Shown one piece after another: positions 56,741 through 64,000 of a DNA stretch of 64,000 bases. The translations under genes and the position numbers were made by a program. The first letter of the stretch is position 1; the number at the start of each line of letters is the position of its first letter. The DNA lies in NCBI GenBank assembly GCA_002238865.1, contig MPNE01000003.1, positions 124,001 through 188,000 on the forward strand. The letters run 5' to 3'. The notes under the pieces are model-generated. The model worked only from the letters and a program-made list of their open reading frames with translations. It was not told where the DNA came from and ran no database searches. This stretch comes from Gemmatimonadetes bacterium bin94 (lineage in GTDB: Bacteria > Gemmatimonadota > Gemmatimonadetes > Longimicrobiales > Gaopeijiaceae).

Positions 56741-59182
56741 ATGCAGATCCTTCGCCATGCACCGGTCCTCGCCGCCGGCCTGGTGGTTCTCACGGGCGCC
56801 GCCACCGCACAGGACACCTACCGGACGCCCCCGCCCGAGGTGGTGGACATCCTTGACGCCCCTCCCCTCCCCACCGGCGTGGCAAGCCCTTCCGGCGAAT
56901 GGATGGTCCTTGCGCACAGACGGAGCATGCCCGGGATCGAAGATCTTGCCGCGCCCATGCTTCGGCTGGCGGGAAGGCGGATCAGCCCGGTCACCAACGG
57001 TGCGCACGCTGCTCCTCCCTTCGTGCGCTTTTCCGCAGTCCACCTGGACAGCGGCGAGGCACGGGAGGTATCCGGCGCCGAGGGTGGCCTGGGCCCGCCC
57101 TTCTGGGCACCGGACGGCGAGCGCTTCGTTTTCACGCGGACCAGCCCGGACGGCGTCTCTCTCTGGCTGGCCAATCCTGGGAGTGGCTCCGCGCGCTCTC
57201 TCACCGGACCCACACTGAACGGCGCACGGGGCGAACCCTGCGCATGGATGCCCGGCGGCGGGTCGCTTCTATGCCACTTCGTCGTCGCCGGCCGCGGCGA
57301 TCCTCCAACCCCGCCCGCGGTCCCGGCAGGTCCGATCGTCCAGGAATCGCACGGCGAAGCGGCTCCGTCGTGGACCTTCCAGGACCTCCTGGAGGACGGC
57401 CACGACGAGGCGCTCTTCGACTACTACCTCACCTCGCAGCCGGCCCTGGTCGACCCCGACACCGGAGAGACCACGGCCGTCGGAGCCCCGGCGGTCTACG
57501 AGTCCCTCCAGCCCTCTCCCGGGGGGGAATACTTTCTCGCGGTCCGAACGGTCCGCCCCTATTCGTACCTGGTGCCGGACGCACGCTTCGCGAAGGAGGT
57601 GGAGATCCTCGACGCCGCCGGCCGACGGGTCCGCTCGGTCGCATCGCTGCCGGTGGACGAGGGAGGCCCCGAACACCTGGGCTTTCGCCGGGCCACAAGC
57701 CGCGAGTATTCGTGGCGCCCGGGCGTGCCCGCCACCCTGGCCTTCGTGGAAGCTCTCGACGGAGGCGACCCCGGACGGGACGTCCCCCACCGAGACCGGG
57801 TCCTGACCCTGGAGGCGCCCTTCGACGGCGCGGGCACGGAGCTCATCCGCACCGAGCACCGCGTGGGCTCGGGCGCCTTCGGCTTCGGCTACCCGGTGTT
57901 GTGGGGCCAGGACGGGACCACCGCCCTGGTGTACGAATTCGACTGGCCCACCCGGCGGACGCGTGCCTGGGTCGTGGATGCATCCGCTCCCGGCGCCGGC
58001 GCCCGGCTCCTCTGGGACCGTAGCACGGACAACTGGTACGGCAACCCGGGCGACCCGGTCATGACGCAGGACGCGGCGGGCAAGGCCGTCGTGCGGATGG
58101 ACGGCACGGGGATCTTTCTGGCGGGACCCGGAGGATCGCCCGAAGGTGACCGCCCCTTCCTCGACCGCCTCGACCTGGACAGTCACGAGGCCGAGCGCCT
58201 CTTCCATTCCGGCCCGGCGAGCTATGAGACCGTTGTCGCCGTCCTGGACGACGGCGCCCGCCGGATCGTCACCCGGCGCGAGACGCGCGAAGAGCCGCCC
58301 AACTACCATGTCGCCAACACCGTCAACGGGGACCGCATCGCGCTCACCGCCTTCACCGACCCCCAGCCCCAGCTCGCCGGCGTCACCAAGCGAAAGATCT
58401 ACTACCAGCGCGACGACGGCATCCCCCTGTCAGGTGAACTGTATCTCCCCGCCGGCTACGAGCCCGGCGAGCGCCTTCCCGTGCTCGTGTGGGCGTATCC
58501 GCGTGAATTCGCCGACGAGGAAGGCGCGGGACAGGTCCGGGGCTCCGCCCACCGCTTCACGACCATTGCCGGCGCGTCGCATCTCCTGCTGCTGACGGAG
58601 GGATATGCCGTGCTCAACGACGCGGCGATGCCGATCGTCGGGGGCTTTACCGCCAATGACAGCTATGTGGAGCAGCTGGTGGCAAACGGCAAGGCGGCCG
58701 TGGACAGGCTCGTGGAGATGGGGGTGGCCGACCGGGACAGGATCGGTATCGCCGGGCACAGCTACGGCGCCTTCATGACCGCCAACATGCTCGCCCACTC
58801 CGACGACTTCGCCGCCGGCATCGCCCGGAGCGGCGCGTTCAATCGCAGCCTCACGCCCTTCGGCTTCCAGTACGAACGCCGAACCTTCTGGGAGGCCCCG
58901 GAAGTCTACTTCCGGATGTCGGCCTTCATGCACGCGGAAAAGATCAACGAACCGCTGTTGCTGACCCACGGCGTCGTCGACAACAACTCCGGGACCTTCC
59001 CCGTGCAATCGGAGCGGATGTACCACGCCGTCAAGGGCCTGGGCGGCACCGTCCGCCTGGTAATGCTGCCCCACGAGAGTCACGGATACCGCGCCCGGGA
59101 GTCGATCCTCCACACCGTGTGGGAGATGTTCGACTGGATGCGCCGGCACGTAAAGGAAAGGGAACGCCGCCTGATCCCCTAG
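56741..59182 (+). CDS. Secreted S9-family (prolyl oligopeptidase-like) peptidase
   Basis: 813 residues with a signal peptide (MQILRHAPVLAAGLVVLTGAATAQ). The first 560 residues form a beta-propeller-like region with WAPDGERFVFTRTSPDG typical of S9C/acylaminoacyl peptidases. The C-terminal alpha/beta hydrolase holds the triad: Ser674 in GHSYGAF, Asp747 in HGVVDNN and His781 in PHESHGY. PREFADEEGAGQVRGS is a feature of this secreted subgroup. It likely trims oligopeptides in the periplasm. It is divergent from the holin-like gene. Confidence 0.92.
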   Translation: MQILRHAPVLAAGLVVLTGAATAQDTYRTPPPEVVDILDAPPLPTGVASPSGEWMVLAHRRSMPGIEDLAAPMLRLAGRRISPVTNGAHAAPPFVRFSAVHLDSGEAREVSGAEGGLGPPFWAPDGERFVFTRTSPDGVSLWLANPGSGSARSLTGPTLNGARGEPCAWMPGGGSLLCHFVVAGRGDPPTPPAVPAGPIVQESHGEAAPSWTFQDLLEDGHDEALFDYYLTSQPALVDPDTGETTAVGAPAVYESLQPSPGGEYFLAVRTVRPYSYLVPDARFAKEVEILDAAGRRVRSVASLPVDEGGPEHLGFRRATSREYSWRPGVPATLAFVEALDGGDPGRDVPHRDRVLTLEAPFDGAGTELIRTEHRVGSGAFGFGYPVLWGQDGTTALVYEFDWPTRRTRAWVVDASAPGAGARLLWDRSTDNWYGNPGDPVMTQDAAGKAVVRMDGTGIFLAGPGGSPEGDRPFLDRLDLDSHEAERLFHSGPASYETVVAVLDDGARRIVTRRETREEPPNYHVANTVNGDRIALTAFTDPQPQLAGVTKRKIYYQRDDGIPLSGELYLPAGYEPGERLPVLVWAYPREFADEEGAGQVRGSAHRFTTIAGASHLLLLTEGYAVLNDAAMPIVGGFTANDSYVEQLVANGKAAVDRLVEMGVADRDRIGIAGHSYGAFMTANMLAHSDDFAAGIARSGAFNRSLTPFGFQYERRTFWEAPEVYFRMSAFMHAEKINEPLLLTHGVVDNNSGTFPVQSERMYHAVKGLGGTVRLVMLPHESHGYRARESILHTVWEMFDWMRRHVKERERRLIP

Positions 59183-59458
59183 CAGTTCGTGGATAAATCC
59201 CGCGTCGCACCGAGAGCGGTGAGGCGCCGGGCTGGCAGGTTGGATGTGCCCAAAATCACGGCAAGAAATCACGTAAGTTCAACTCGGACTGCACGATCTG
59301 CCTTTCTTGCCGACATTACCATATCTGGTTCCGCCAGACCACAATTGCGGGGAAACGGCGTCAAGTGGCGGGAAATCTCTTGACGTGCAACTCGCATTCG
59401 ACCACATGTCAGAGCCGGGTGCTGACTGCCTGCCTGGCTTAGCTTGGATCTGTGGACG
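59183..59458. other. Intergenic region with a drop in G+C, no gene seen
   Basis: 276 bases between the convergent peptidase and thioredoxin-fold lipoprotein genes. G+C is clearly lower than to the left. One small hairpin, TCTGG/CCAGA with loop TTCCG (59324-59338), could end transcripts. The minus frame is open but codes nothing I recognise. It may mark the left border of acquired DNA. Confidence 0.5.
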
Positions 59459-60025
59459 CTAGTGACCGCCATTCGAGGCAGGCTCTGTTTCGGTCGGGAC
59501 AGCCTTGTCGAATCCCAACTCCTGCGCAAGAGAACGGAGGTTCGGGCTGATACCGATGCTGAGGCGCGCGACGCCGTGAAAGCTGTCCACTGGCGACGCG
59601 GCTACCACGACGGCAGGTGTGGCAACTGCCTGCCTTCCACGAAAAACGATCAGCGAATCGAGGGGCAGGAGGAGATCATAGCGAATCCGCTCCCTCTTGA
59701 GGTATCCTCTCGTCCGGCTGGCTCCGCTTGTATCGGTGATCACCACCCAACGATAGTCGGGCGGTGCCGACCGTGCGAACTCGCGCAGTCGGCGCCCGAG
59801 CTGATCACACGTGAAGCAGTCGACACCTCTCAACAACGCGATAATGACAGGCGTCTCCGCACCCACAGCCTGTACGAGTTCTCCCCTGACGCTTGGAGCC
59901 AACATCCCGGATATGGAAATGGAGCCTTCTCCGACATCCCTTGAGTTGTCGCCAGAACCACATCCCAAGAGTGTCCCCACGGCAGTCACCACTGGAGGCA
60001 GGTGCAGGAAGCATCTCCAATTCAC
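59459..60025 (-). CDS. Thioredoxin-fold lipoprotein with CFTC motif
   Basis: 188 residues from a GTG that overlaps the stop of the propeller gene (GTGA). A signal ending in a lipobox (GTLLGC, Cys22) predicts a membrane-anchored periplasmic protein. Cys70-Cys73 (VDCFTC) follows a beta strand PVIIALLRG and precedes a helix, as in TlpA/redoxin folds. TPAVVV supplies the cis-Pro position. It could form, break or shuffle disulphides. It is the last gene of the cysteine-rich peptide cassette, whose product it may process. Codon use is less GC-biased than in genes to the left. Confidence 0.8.
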   Translation of the reverse strand: MNWRCFLHLPPVVTAVGTLLGCGSGDNSRDVGEGSISISGMLAPSVRGELVQAVGAETPVIIALLRGVDCFTCDQLGRRLREFARSAPPDYRWVVITDTSGASRTRGYLKRERIRYDLLLPLDSLIVFRGRQAVATPAVVVAASPVDSFHGVARLSIGISPNLRSLAQELGFDKAVPTETEPASNGGH

Positions 60026-61293
60026 CGTCCAATCCCCTCCGCTGCCCTCTCCGGTAGCGAAGTGAACTCCAATACGGAGATGGCGTAGGAGTCGGTGGCT
60101 TCTGCGTACCCCACGATTAGAGGGCGTCCCTGGAAATCCCGGCCCAACAGGGCACCCGAAGCTCCATGCACTCCAAGAAGCGCGAACCCCCCTTTGCCGT
60201 CCAGAGCCATTAGCCCGATGGCCCCACCTTCCACACGGTCCACCCCGACGTTGGCATCGTAACGGTGGAACTGGAGTGCCACCCTTCCGCTATCGAGCGC
60301 AAGCACCTCGAGGGGTCGAACATGACCATGAAAGACCCATGATCCGTCCGCCCGTTGCGGCCGACCATCGTTTCGCCTGAGCGTCTCCTTCACCGAAACC
60401 GGCATCAACTCGGTCGGGAGCTTTTCGCGAGCCTCGCGCTCGCCTTCGTAACTGAACGCGAACAGCGAATCGTCAACCGCTCCGTAGACGTATCCGCCTC
60501 TCGCATCGCCCTCTATCGATGTCCATTGTAGCAGGTAGGGGTCGCGCCCCAAATACCGTTCGCGGTCGAGCATCGCGGAAAGGCAACAGGACCCGCTAGG
60601 GCGGAGGAGTGCCAAGAGGTCCCGAAACACTCCGCTTTGGAGTGTTGCGATGGCAAGGAAGAGCGAATCGTCCACCGGACGGAGCAGCCAAGGACTCGTC
60701 GCAGGGGCCTTGGCGATCGTCGTAGCCCGCACGAAGTTGCCAGCGGCGTCGAACACCGACAATCTGTCCCGGCCGACATCGTACCCGAACAATGAATCGC
60801 GGAAGAACGTGGCAACCTTCAAGTTGTCGAACTCCCCAGGACCTTGGCCCACCCGACCTACGGTTCCCACACGATTTCCACGTCCATCGTAGAGCTTGAT
60901 GTCGTGGTCGGATCCGTCGGAGATCGCGAAAACCCCTTCGCTGGACTCTGATATCCAGTTGGGCACGGCCAAGCCCGGCTGGGCGTGATCGTCCGTCACG
61001 AAGAGGTGCGTTTCCGTAAACTCAACCGGTGCCAACGGGGGACCGCTACCGGGGATCCGGGCCGCATTCCGATCCCGTGCTTCCGCATCGCATCCACTCA
61101 CCATAACGCCGAGTGCGGCAAGGACGGCATATGGTCTGCCGACACGGTCCCTTCGTGAGCGGGAGCGGGGTCGCCCCCCCCGGCTTTCAGCGTCGAGCCG
61201 GGAGGGCTGCGGTGACTTCACCGGTGAGTAGGCGGGCGGAAAAGAACTCACGACACCGCGCCGTGTTCCGGCGGGGCTGGTTGGACCAAGCAT
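60022..61293 (-). CDS. 6-bladed beta-propeller lipoprotein
   Basis: Up to 423 residues; the true start is uncertain because the lipobox (AALGVMVSGC) falls near residue 68 of the longest frame. A start closer to it, not marked by a clear ribosome site, is likely. The mature part has the 6-bladed propeller pattern seen in BF3164-like lipoproteins: ISDGSDHDIKLYDGRGNRVGTVGRVGQGPGEF, FGYDVGRDRLSVFDAAGNFVRA, then weaker repeats, and a CC pair (SGSCCLSAM). It lies 7 bases after the cysteine-rich peptide gene and overlaps the thioredoxin-fold gene. Binding of the peptide is a reasonable inference. Confidence 0.78.
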   Translation of the reverse strand: MLGPTSPAGTRRGVVSSFPPAYSPVKSPQPSRLDAESRGGRPRSRSRRDRVGRPYAVLAALGVMVSGCDAEARDRNAARIPGSGPPLAPVEFTETHLFVTDDHAQPGLAVPNWISESSEGVFAISDGSDHDIKLYDGRGNRVGTVGRVGQGPGEFDNLKVATFFRDSLFGYDVGRDRLSVFDAAGNFVRATTIAKAPATSPWLLRPVDDSLFLAIATLQSGVFRDLLALLRPSGSCCLSAMLDRERYLGRDPYLLQWTSIEGDARGGYVYGAVDDSLFAFSYEGEREAREKLPTELMPVSVKETLRRNDGRPQRADGSWVFHGHVRPLEVLALDSGRVALQFHRYDANVGVDRVEGGAIGLMALDGKGGFALLGVHGASGALLGRDFQGRPLIVGYAEATDSYAISVLEFTSLPERAAEGIGR

Positions 61294-61300
61294 CGTGGTG

Positions 61301-61534
61301 TTATTTCTTCTTCACCACGATGTCACAGCACAGGAAGGGCCAGCCCAGACAGGTCTTCTTGCACTCGTTGCAGGAGTTGGGCGGATCCTCGCCCGGGGTC
61401 CAGTAGCACTGCCGATCGCCAGCCAACGCCTGATCAGGACCAGGCACCACGATGGTGGCGATCAGGAGCGCGGCGGCGATCAGAAACCGGCCAGGGCTCA
61501 GGATCGATTTCAAAGCTGCGGTTGGGTGCTTCAT
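61301..61534 (-). CDS. Exported six-cysteine small peptide
   Basis: 77 residues. GGGAGG lies 8 bases before the ATG, a strong ribosome site. A signal peptide (about 16-38, ending QALA) would release a 39-residue peptide with Cys43, Cys55, Cys58, Cys62, Cys69 and Cys70 (precursor numbering), three possible disulphides, and a basic VVKKK end. I do not recognise the family. Layout (small ALA-G-type cysteine peptide, propeller lipoprotein next door) resembles NVEALA peptides beside BF3164 lipoproteins in Bacteroidota. It is the first gene of a three-gene cassette. Confidence 0.75.
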   Translation of the reverse strand: MKHPTAALKSILSPGRFLIAAALLIATIVVPGPDQALAGDRQCYWTPGEDPPNSCNECKKTCLGWPFLCCDIVVKKK

Positions 61535-61573
61535 GTCGGTGTCCTCCCGTTGGTGGGGGTCATGTGTTTGTGG

Positions 61574-61589
61574 GGGGGTAGTCTCCCCC
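61574..61589 (-). promoter_or_regulatory. Hairpin in the leader of the six-cysteine peptide gene
   Basis: GGGGG (61574-61578) and CCCCC (61585-61589) flank a 6-base loop, 40 bases upstream of the peptide start. It could shape the mRNA leader. No promoter was identified. Confidence 0.35.
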
Positions 61590-62409
61590 GGTCCCGAGTA
61601 CGGGGAATAGAACTGCCGTGGGAGTCAGCCGCAAGAGGGAGGGCCGCCGCCTTAAGGACGGAGCCTCTGGGCGGTGAGTGGGGTGTGACAGTCAGTATCA
61701 TTGCGAATGCGCGCACGGGCTGCCTCATAGGGCATCAAACGGCCCAATGGGCTTCGGACTCCCAACCGCGCGGTGTTTTCGTCCACGCCGATCCCGCCCG
61801 ACGGGACCTCGGCCGGGTTCAGACGGTCTTGTGGAACTGGTTTAGGGTCGCACCGGAGTGTGAAAACGCCTGAGAACGACGATCACCGGTCTCCGAGGGG
61901 TGACGGGTAGGGCGGACGCGGCGAGCGCAGGCGTCGCCGGGGAGTGACGTGCGGTCGCCCGCCGCGTCGCCGACCGGGAGGCCGTGGAGCTTGCCTGCTA
62001 CGGCCCGATGCCTCCCTTTCCGGGCGGCGGTGCGGAAGCGTTTCGCGGGCGTCCGCAGGGCTGGCTTTGGCCCACTAAAGCGGGAGAGCCAGCTTACCCC
62101 GGGTATAACCCAGGGGCCGGCGAGGGGTGGCCCTGCCCCCCCTTCGATCCCCCCGGGAATCGCGCTCCCGAGGAGGTCGCGCATGGGGGCGCCGCCCCCT
62201 CTCCCCGTGTCGGTGCGGCGTGATGCCTGATCGCCGCACCGCCCGTCGTCGCCGCCCGCATATCGGCGGCCGAGTCCGCCACAGGGTTGTCGCCGAGGCG
62301 AAGGCGTACCCCGATGGCGTCTCTACCTCCAACATCCTCCCCCGCGTTCGAGCCGGCTGTCGGGGGACCCGTTTTGAGCGCCGAATACGGGTGTTGGTGG
62401 CAACTCCTG

Positions 62410-62466
62410 CGTGTCCGGCTCACTTTTGGGGTCGCCGGACACGGATTGGCCGTTCGGCCGGACACG
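62410..62466. repeat. Three copies of GCCGGACACG, one inverted and two direct
   Basis: CGTGTCCGGC at 62410-62419 is inverted relative to GCCGGACACG at 62434-62443 and 62457-62466. The two direct copies are 23 bases apart; the first pair makes an inverted repeat around a 14-base spacer. This pattern suits a regulator or replication protein site. It lies about 450 bases before the AlpA-type gene. Confidence 0.65.
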
Positions 62467-62918
62467 ACTCCGTCCGTGCAAGTCGCTGGCGCGCTTGCGG
62501 TTGCGCCACGGCCAGCGGAGCGCCGACGCCGGTCCGCGCTCCCTGGACGTGGCTGGGAGCGACCCCCCATCCCGGCGTACCTCGATTGGCGCCGGGGCGG
62601 ATGGAGCCGGACAGCCCCATCCTCCCCTCCGCTGCGGGGTCGCTCCCGCCTATCTACGATGGCCCTAACGCGTTGTCATTACTGGCGAAGGCATCGGTGT
62701 CTACCTGAGGATGCCCCCAGAGTTGCCCCAAACGTACAGCCGCCTCCAAAACGACCGTCGGCAGGGCTTCGTTGCCCTCTCGGCATCGTGAACACCGGGG
62801 CGGCAGAGCCGTCCGCCCGGACCGGCGACGACCGACCGGGTTCCCGTCCCCACCGGAGCACGAGAACCAAGAACCGAATGATTCTAAGATCGACCAGTGA
62901 AGGAAGGAGAACAGAGCG

Positions 62919-63146
62919 ATGACGAGTGTGACCGAGAGCAAGACGCGAGCGCCGGGGCGGTTTCTGCGGCTGCCGGAGGTGATTGCCCGCACGGGTCTGT
63001 CGCGGAGCACGATCTACTTGCGGCTGGATCAGGGCCGCTTTCCCTCGCCCGTCTCGCTGGGCGGACGCGCGGTGGGCTGGATCGAGTCGGAGATCGACGA
63101 GTGGATGCGCAACCGGATCGCGGAGAGCCGAAGTGACGCGGGATGA
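62919..63146 (+). CDS. AlpA-family DNA-binding regulator
   Basis: 75 residues with a MerR-like winged HTH: RFLRLPEVIARTGLSRSTIYLRLDQGRFPSPVSLGGRAVGWIESEIDEWM is the AlpA pattern. AlpA proteins regulate excision genes of integrated elements such as CP4-57. GGAG lies 11 bases before the ATG. It is convergent with the mob genes to the right and fits a mobile element. It likely binds nearby repeats, perhaps those at 62410-62466. Confidence 0.88.
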   Translation: MTSVTESKTRAPGRFLRLPEVIARTGLSRSTIYLRLDQGRFPSPVSLGGRAVGWIESEIDEWMRNRIAESRSDAG

Positions 63147-63221
63147 CGGCGGTTCCGCGCGTCGCGCCCACCCCGGATGATCGTCAGCGGCTCGGGCCGG
63201 AGTCCCGGTTCCGCTGGCGCA

Positions 63222-63503
63222 TCATCTCCAGCGCCCGTCGAATGGGGTTGTGCGAGACCCGGTTCCGGAGTCGTCGGCCAAGCGCTTCACTTGCACGCTC
63301 AACCTCTCGACCAGCCGCCGCAAGGTCCTGCTCTGCTCGGCCTGCCGCTCGGCCTGCCGCCGCAAGGCCTCGACCCGCTCGGTCTGCCGCTCGCCTTGCT
63401 GCCGCAAGGCTTCGACCTGCTCCGAGTGCGAGCGCTGTTCCCTCTCGTACTGCTCGGACAACTTCTCCAAAGCCTCCGTCAACTGCCGCTCCAAGCCTGT
63501 CAT
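63222..63503 (-). CDS. MobD/MbeD-like mobilisation protein
   Basis: 93 residues, almost entirely a charged coiled coil with heptads (MTGLERQLTEALEKLSEQYE, then repeated EALRQQGERQTERVEALRRQAERQ and SRTLRRLVERLSVQVKRL). The opening and length match ColE1 MbeD/MobD proteins, which aid relaxosome action or mating. It starts 9 bases after mobB with GAGG upstream. The second half of the coil carries near-identical short repeats. Coiled coils are easily confused, so context with mobB matters. Confidence 0.7.
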   Translation of the reverse strand: MTGLERQLTEALEKLSEQYEREQRSHSEQVEALRQQGERQTERVEALRRQAERQAEQSRTLRRLVERLSVQVKRLADDSGTGSRTTPFDGRWR

Positions 63504-63512
63504 ACAGTTCCC

Positions 63513-64000
63513 TCACTCTCTCGACAGCCTCACGTAGGGCCGTCCGCCCATGTCGAACTCCGTGCGTACCCTCGTCCCGGCGGGCAGCGTCACGTACCGC
63601 ACCCCGTTCACCTCCCGCAGCGTCACGCCCCAGGTCGTCTCCTCGATCTCGGCCAGCATGTCCCTCGCGCCCAGGAGCCGCAGGTTCACGTCCCCCAGCT
63701 CCTCGTACCGGGACTCGATGCTCCTCGACAGCCAGTGCGTCGTCACCCAAGCGCCGCCGTAGATACCGAGGAAGAGGCTCACCCCGACGATCAGGGGCCT
63801 GAGCCACGCCTTGAGCAGTAGCTCGCGCATCCGCCCGGTCGCCTCCACCGTATCGGCCTCGATGGAACGCAGCGCGCCGCTCGCGACGGCGCTCAAGTTC
63901 TCGCCAAGCCGCGCGAGCTCGCGCGCGGCCGTCTCCTCGATCTGCCGGCGGTCGGCCTCCATCCGGCGCTGCAGCCGCGAGTTCAAGTCGTTCGGGGTGG
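63513..64000 (-). CDS. MobB/MbeB-like mobilisation protein, 5' end beyond the window
   Basis: The frame is open from the right edge to the TGA at 63513 (about 162 residues). A TTG at 63986 is the only start inside, and an earlier one outside is likely. The N-terminal part is a charged helix (RRMEADRRQIEETAARELARLGENLSAVASGALRSIEAD), like MbeB. A single membrane helix follows (WLRPLIVGVSLFLGIYGGAWVT), then a short C-terminal domain with VRYVTLPAGTRVRTEFD. MbeB-type proteins stabilise the relaxase at oriT. A relaxase gene should lie just right of the window. Confidence 0.72.
   Translation of the reverse strand, partial: TPNDLNSRLQRRMEADRRQIEETAARELARLGENLSAVASGALRSIEADTVEATGRMRELLLKAWLRPLIVGVSLFLGIYGGAWVTTHWLSRSIESRYEELGDVNLRLLGARDMLAEIEETTWGVTLREVNGVRYVTLPAGTRVRTEFDMGGRPYVRLSRE

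Larger units (their letters stand above)
61535..62918. other. 1.4 kb stretch without a recognisable gene
   Basis: Open frames on both strands here have no start with a ribosome site and no protein-like composition. What is visible is the peptide leader (61535-61600), a GC hairpin CCCC-GGGTATAACCC-A-GGGG at 62097-62116, and a thrice-repeated 10-mer (62410-62466). It may hold decayed genes, or an origin or control region of the mobile element to its right. Confidence 0.5.

Noticed and set aside
61819-62184. A 121-codon minus-strand frame in the gene-poor stretch
   Set aside because: It has no ribosome site, Arg/Gly/Pro-rich composition and no recognisable motif.
62127-62708. A 193-codon plus-strand frame near the repeated 10-mers
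   Set aside because: Composition is Arg/Pro/Gly-rich without domain or ribosome site, so it is not called a gene.

Overview
The window is GC-rich (roughly two thirds G+C in most genes), densely packed and entirely bacterial. I infer a member of Gemmatimonadota or a close FCB relative. The reasons are long sortilin/Asp-box and DUF5916-type outer-membrane proteins, a SprA-like giant outer-membrane protein, a TopA with C-terminal repeats instead of zinc fingers, and a small 'MSRAFVKED' protein that I associate with this phylum. No rRNA, tRNA or CRISPR array was recognised.

Left part (1-29 kb). clpX (3' end), lon and engB run on the plus strand, followed by a lipoprotein. From 27.7 kb down to 4.1 kb nearly everything lies on the minus strand, with many 4-base stop/start overlaps. 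Read in the direction of transcription, the order is a secreted LysM peptidase-like protein, a GT2 glycosyltransferase, a TMTC-like membrane TPR protein, major pilin pilA, four minor pilins, pilM, pilN, a fused pilO-pilP, secretin pilQ, aroC, aroK, topA, trmFO, xerC, hslV, hslU, argF, gcvT and a sigma-54 activator. topA-trmFO-xerC-hslV-hslU repeats the order known from Bacillus (topA-gid-codV-clpQ-clpY). pilQ next to shikimate genes repeats the proteobacterial arrangement.

Middle (27.7-48.7 kb). marC and a superoxide dismutase are followed by the divergent DNA polymerase IV gene. Next come an alanine/sodium symporter broken at a 15-base G/C run, an Asp-box propeller exoprotein, and pilC-pilT-comEA (pilus retraction and DNA uptake). 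A 2037-residue SprA/Sov-like protein lies divergent from lptF-lptG (LPS export). A DapF homologue follows whose two catalytic cysteines are both serine.

Right part (48.8-64 kb). A DUF5916 outer-membrane protein precedes a two-gene operon: a thioredoxin-like protein (CETC) and a UGSC-family selenoprotein. The selenoprotein reads through an in-frame TGA at 53451-53453, followed by a bacterial SECIS-like hairpin. Then come an SLC13/TrkA-C transporter, a lipoprotein, a holin-like membrane protein and an S9 peptidase. From about 59.2 kb G+C falls and the content looks acquired. It holds a three-gene cassette (exported six-cysteine peptide, beta-propeller lipoprotein, CxxC thioredoxin-fold lipoprotein), a 1.4 kb stretch without a recognisable gene that carries a thrice-repeated 10-mer, an AlpA-type regulator, and ColE1-like mobilisation genes mobD and mobB running off the edge.

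The strongest candidates for something new are the selenoprotein/thioredoxin pair, the cysteine-rich peptide/propeller/thioredoxin cassette, the double-serine DapF, and SprA beside a pilus/competence locus.
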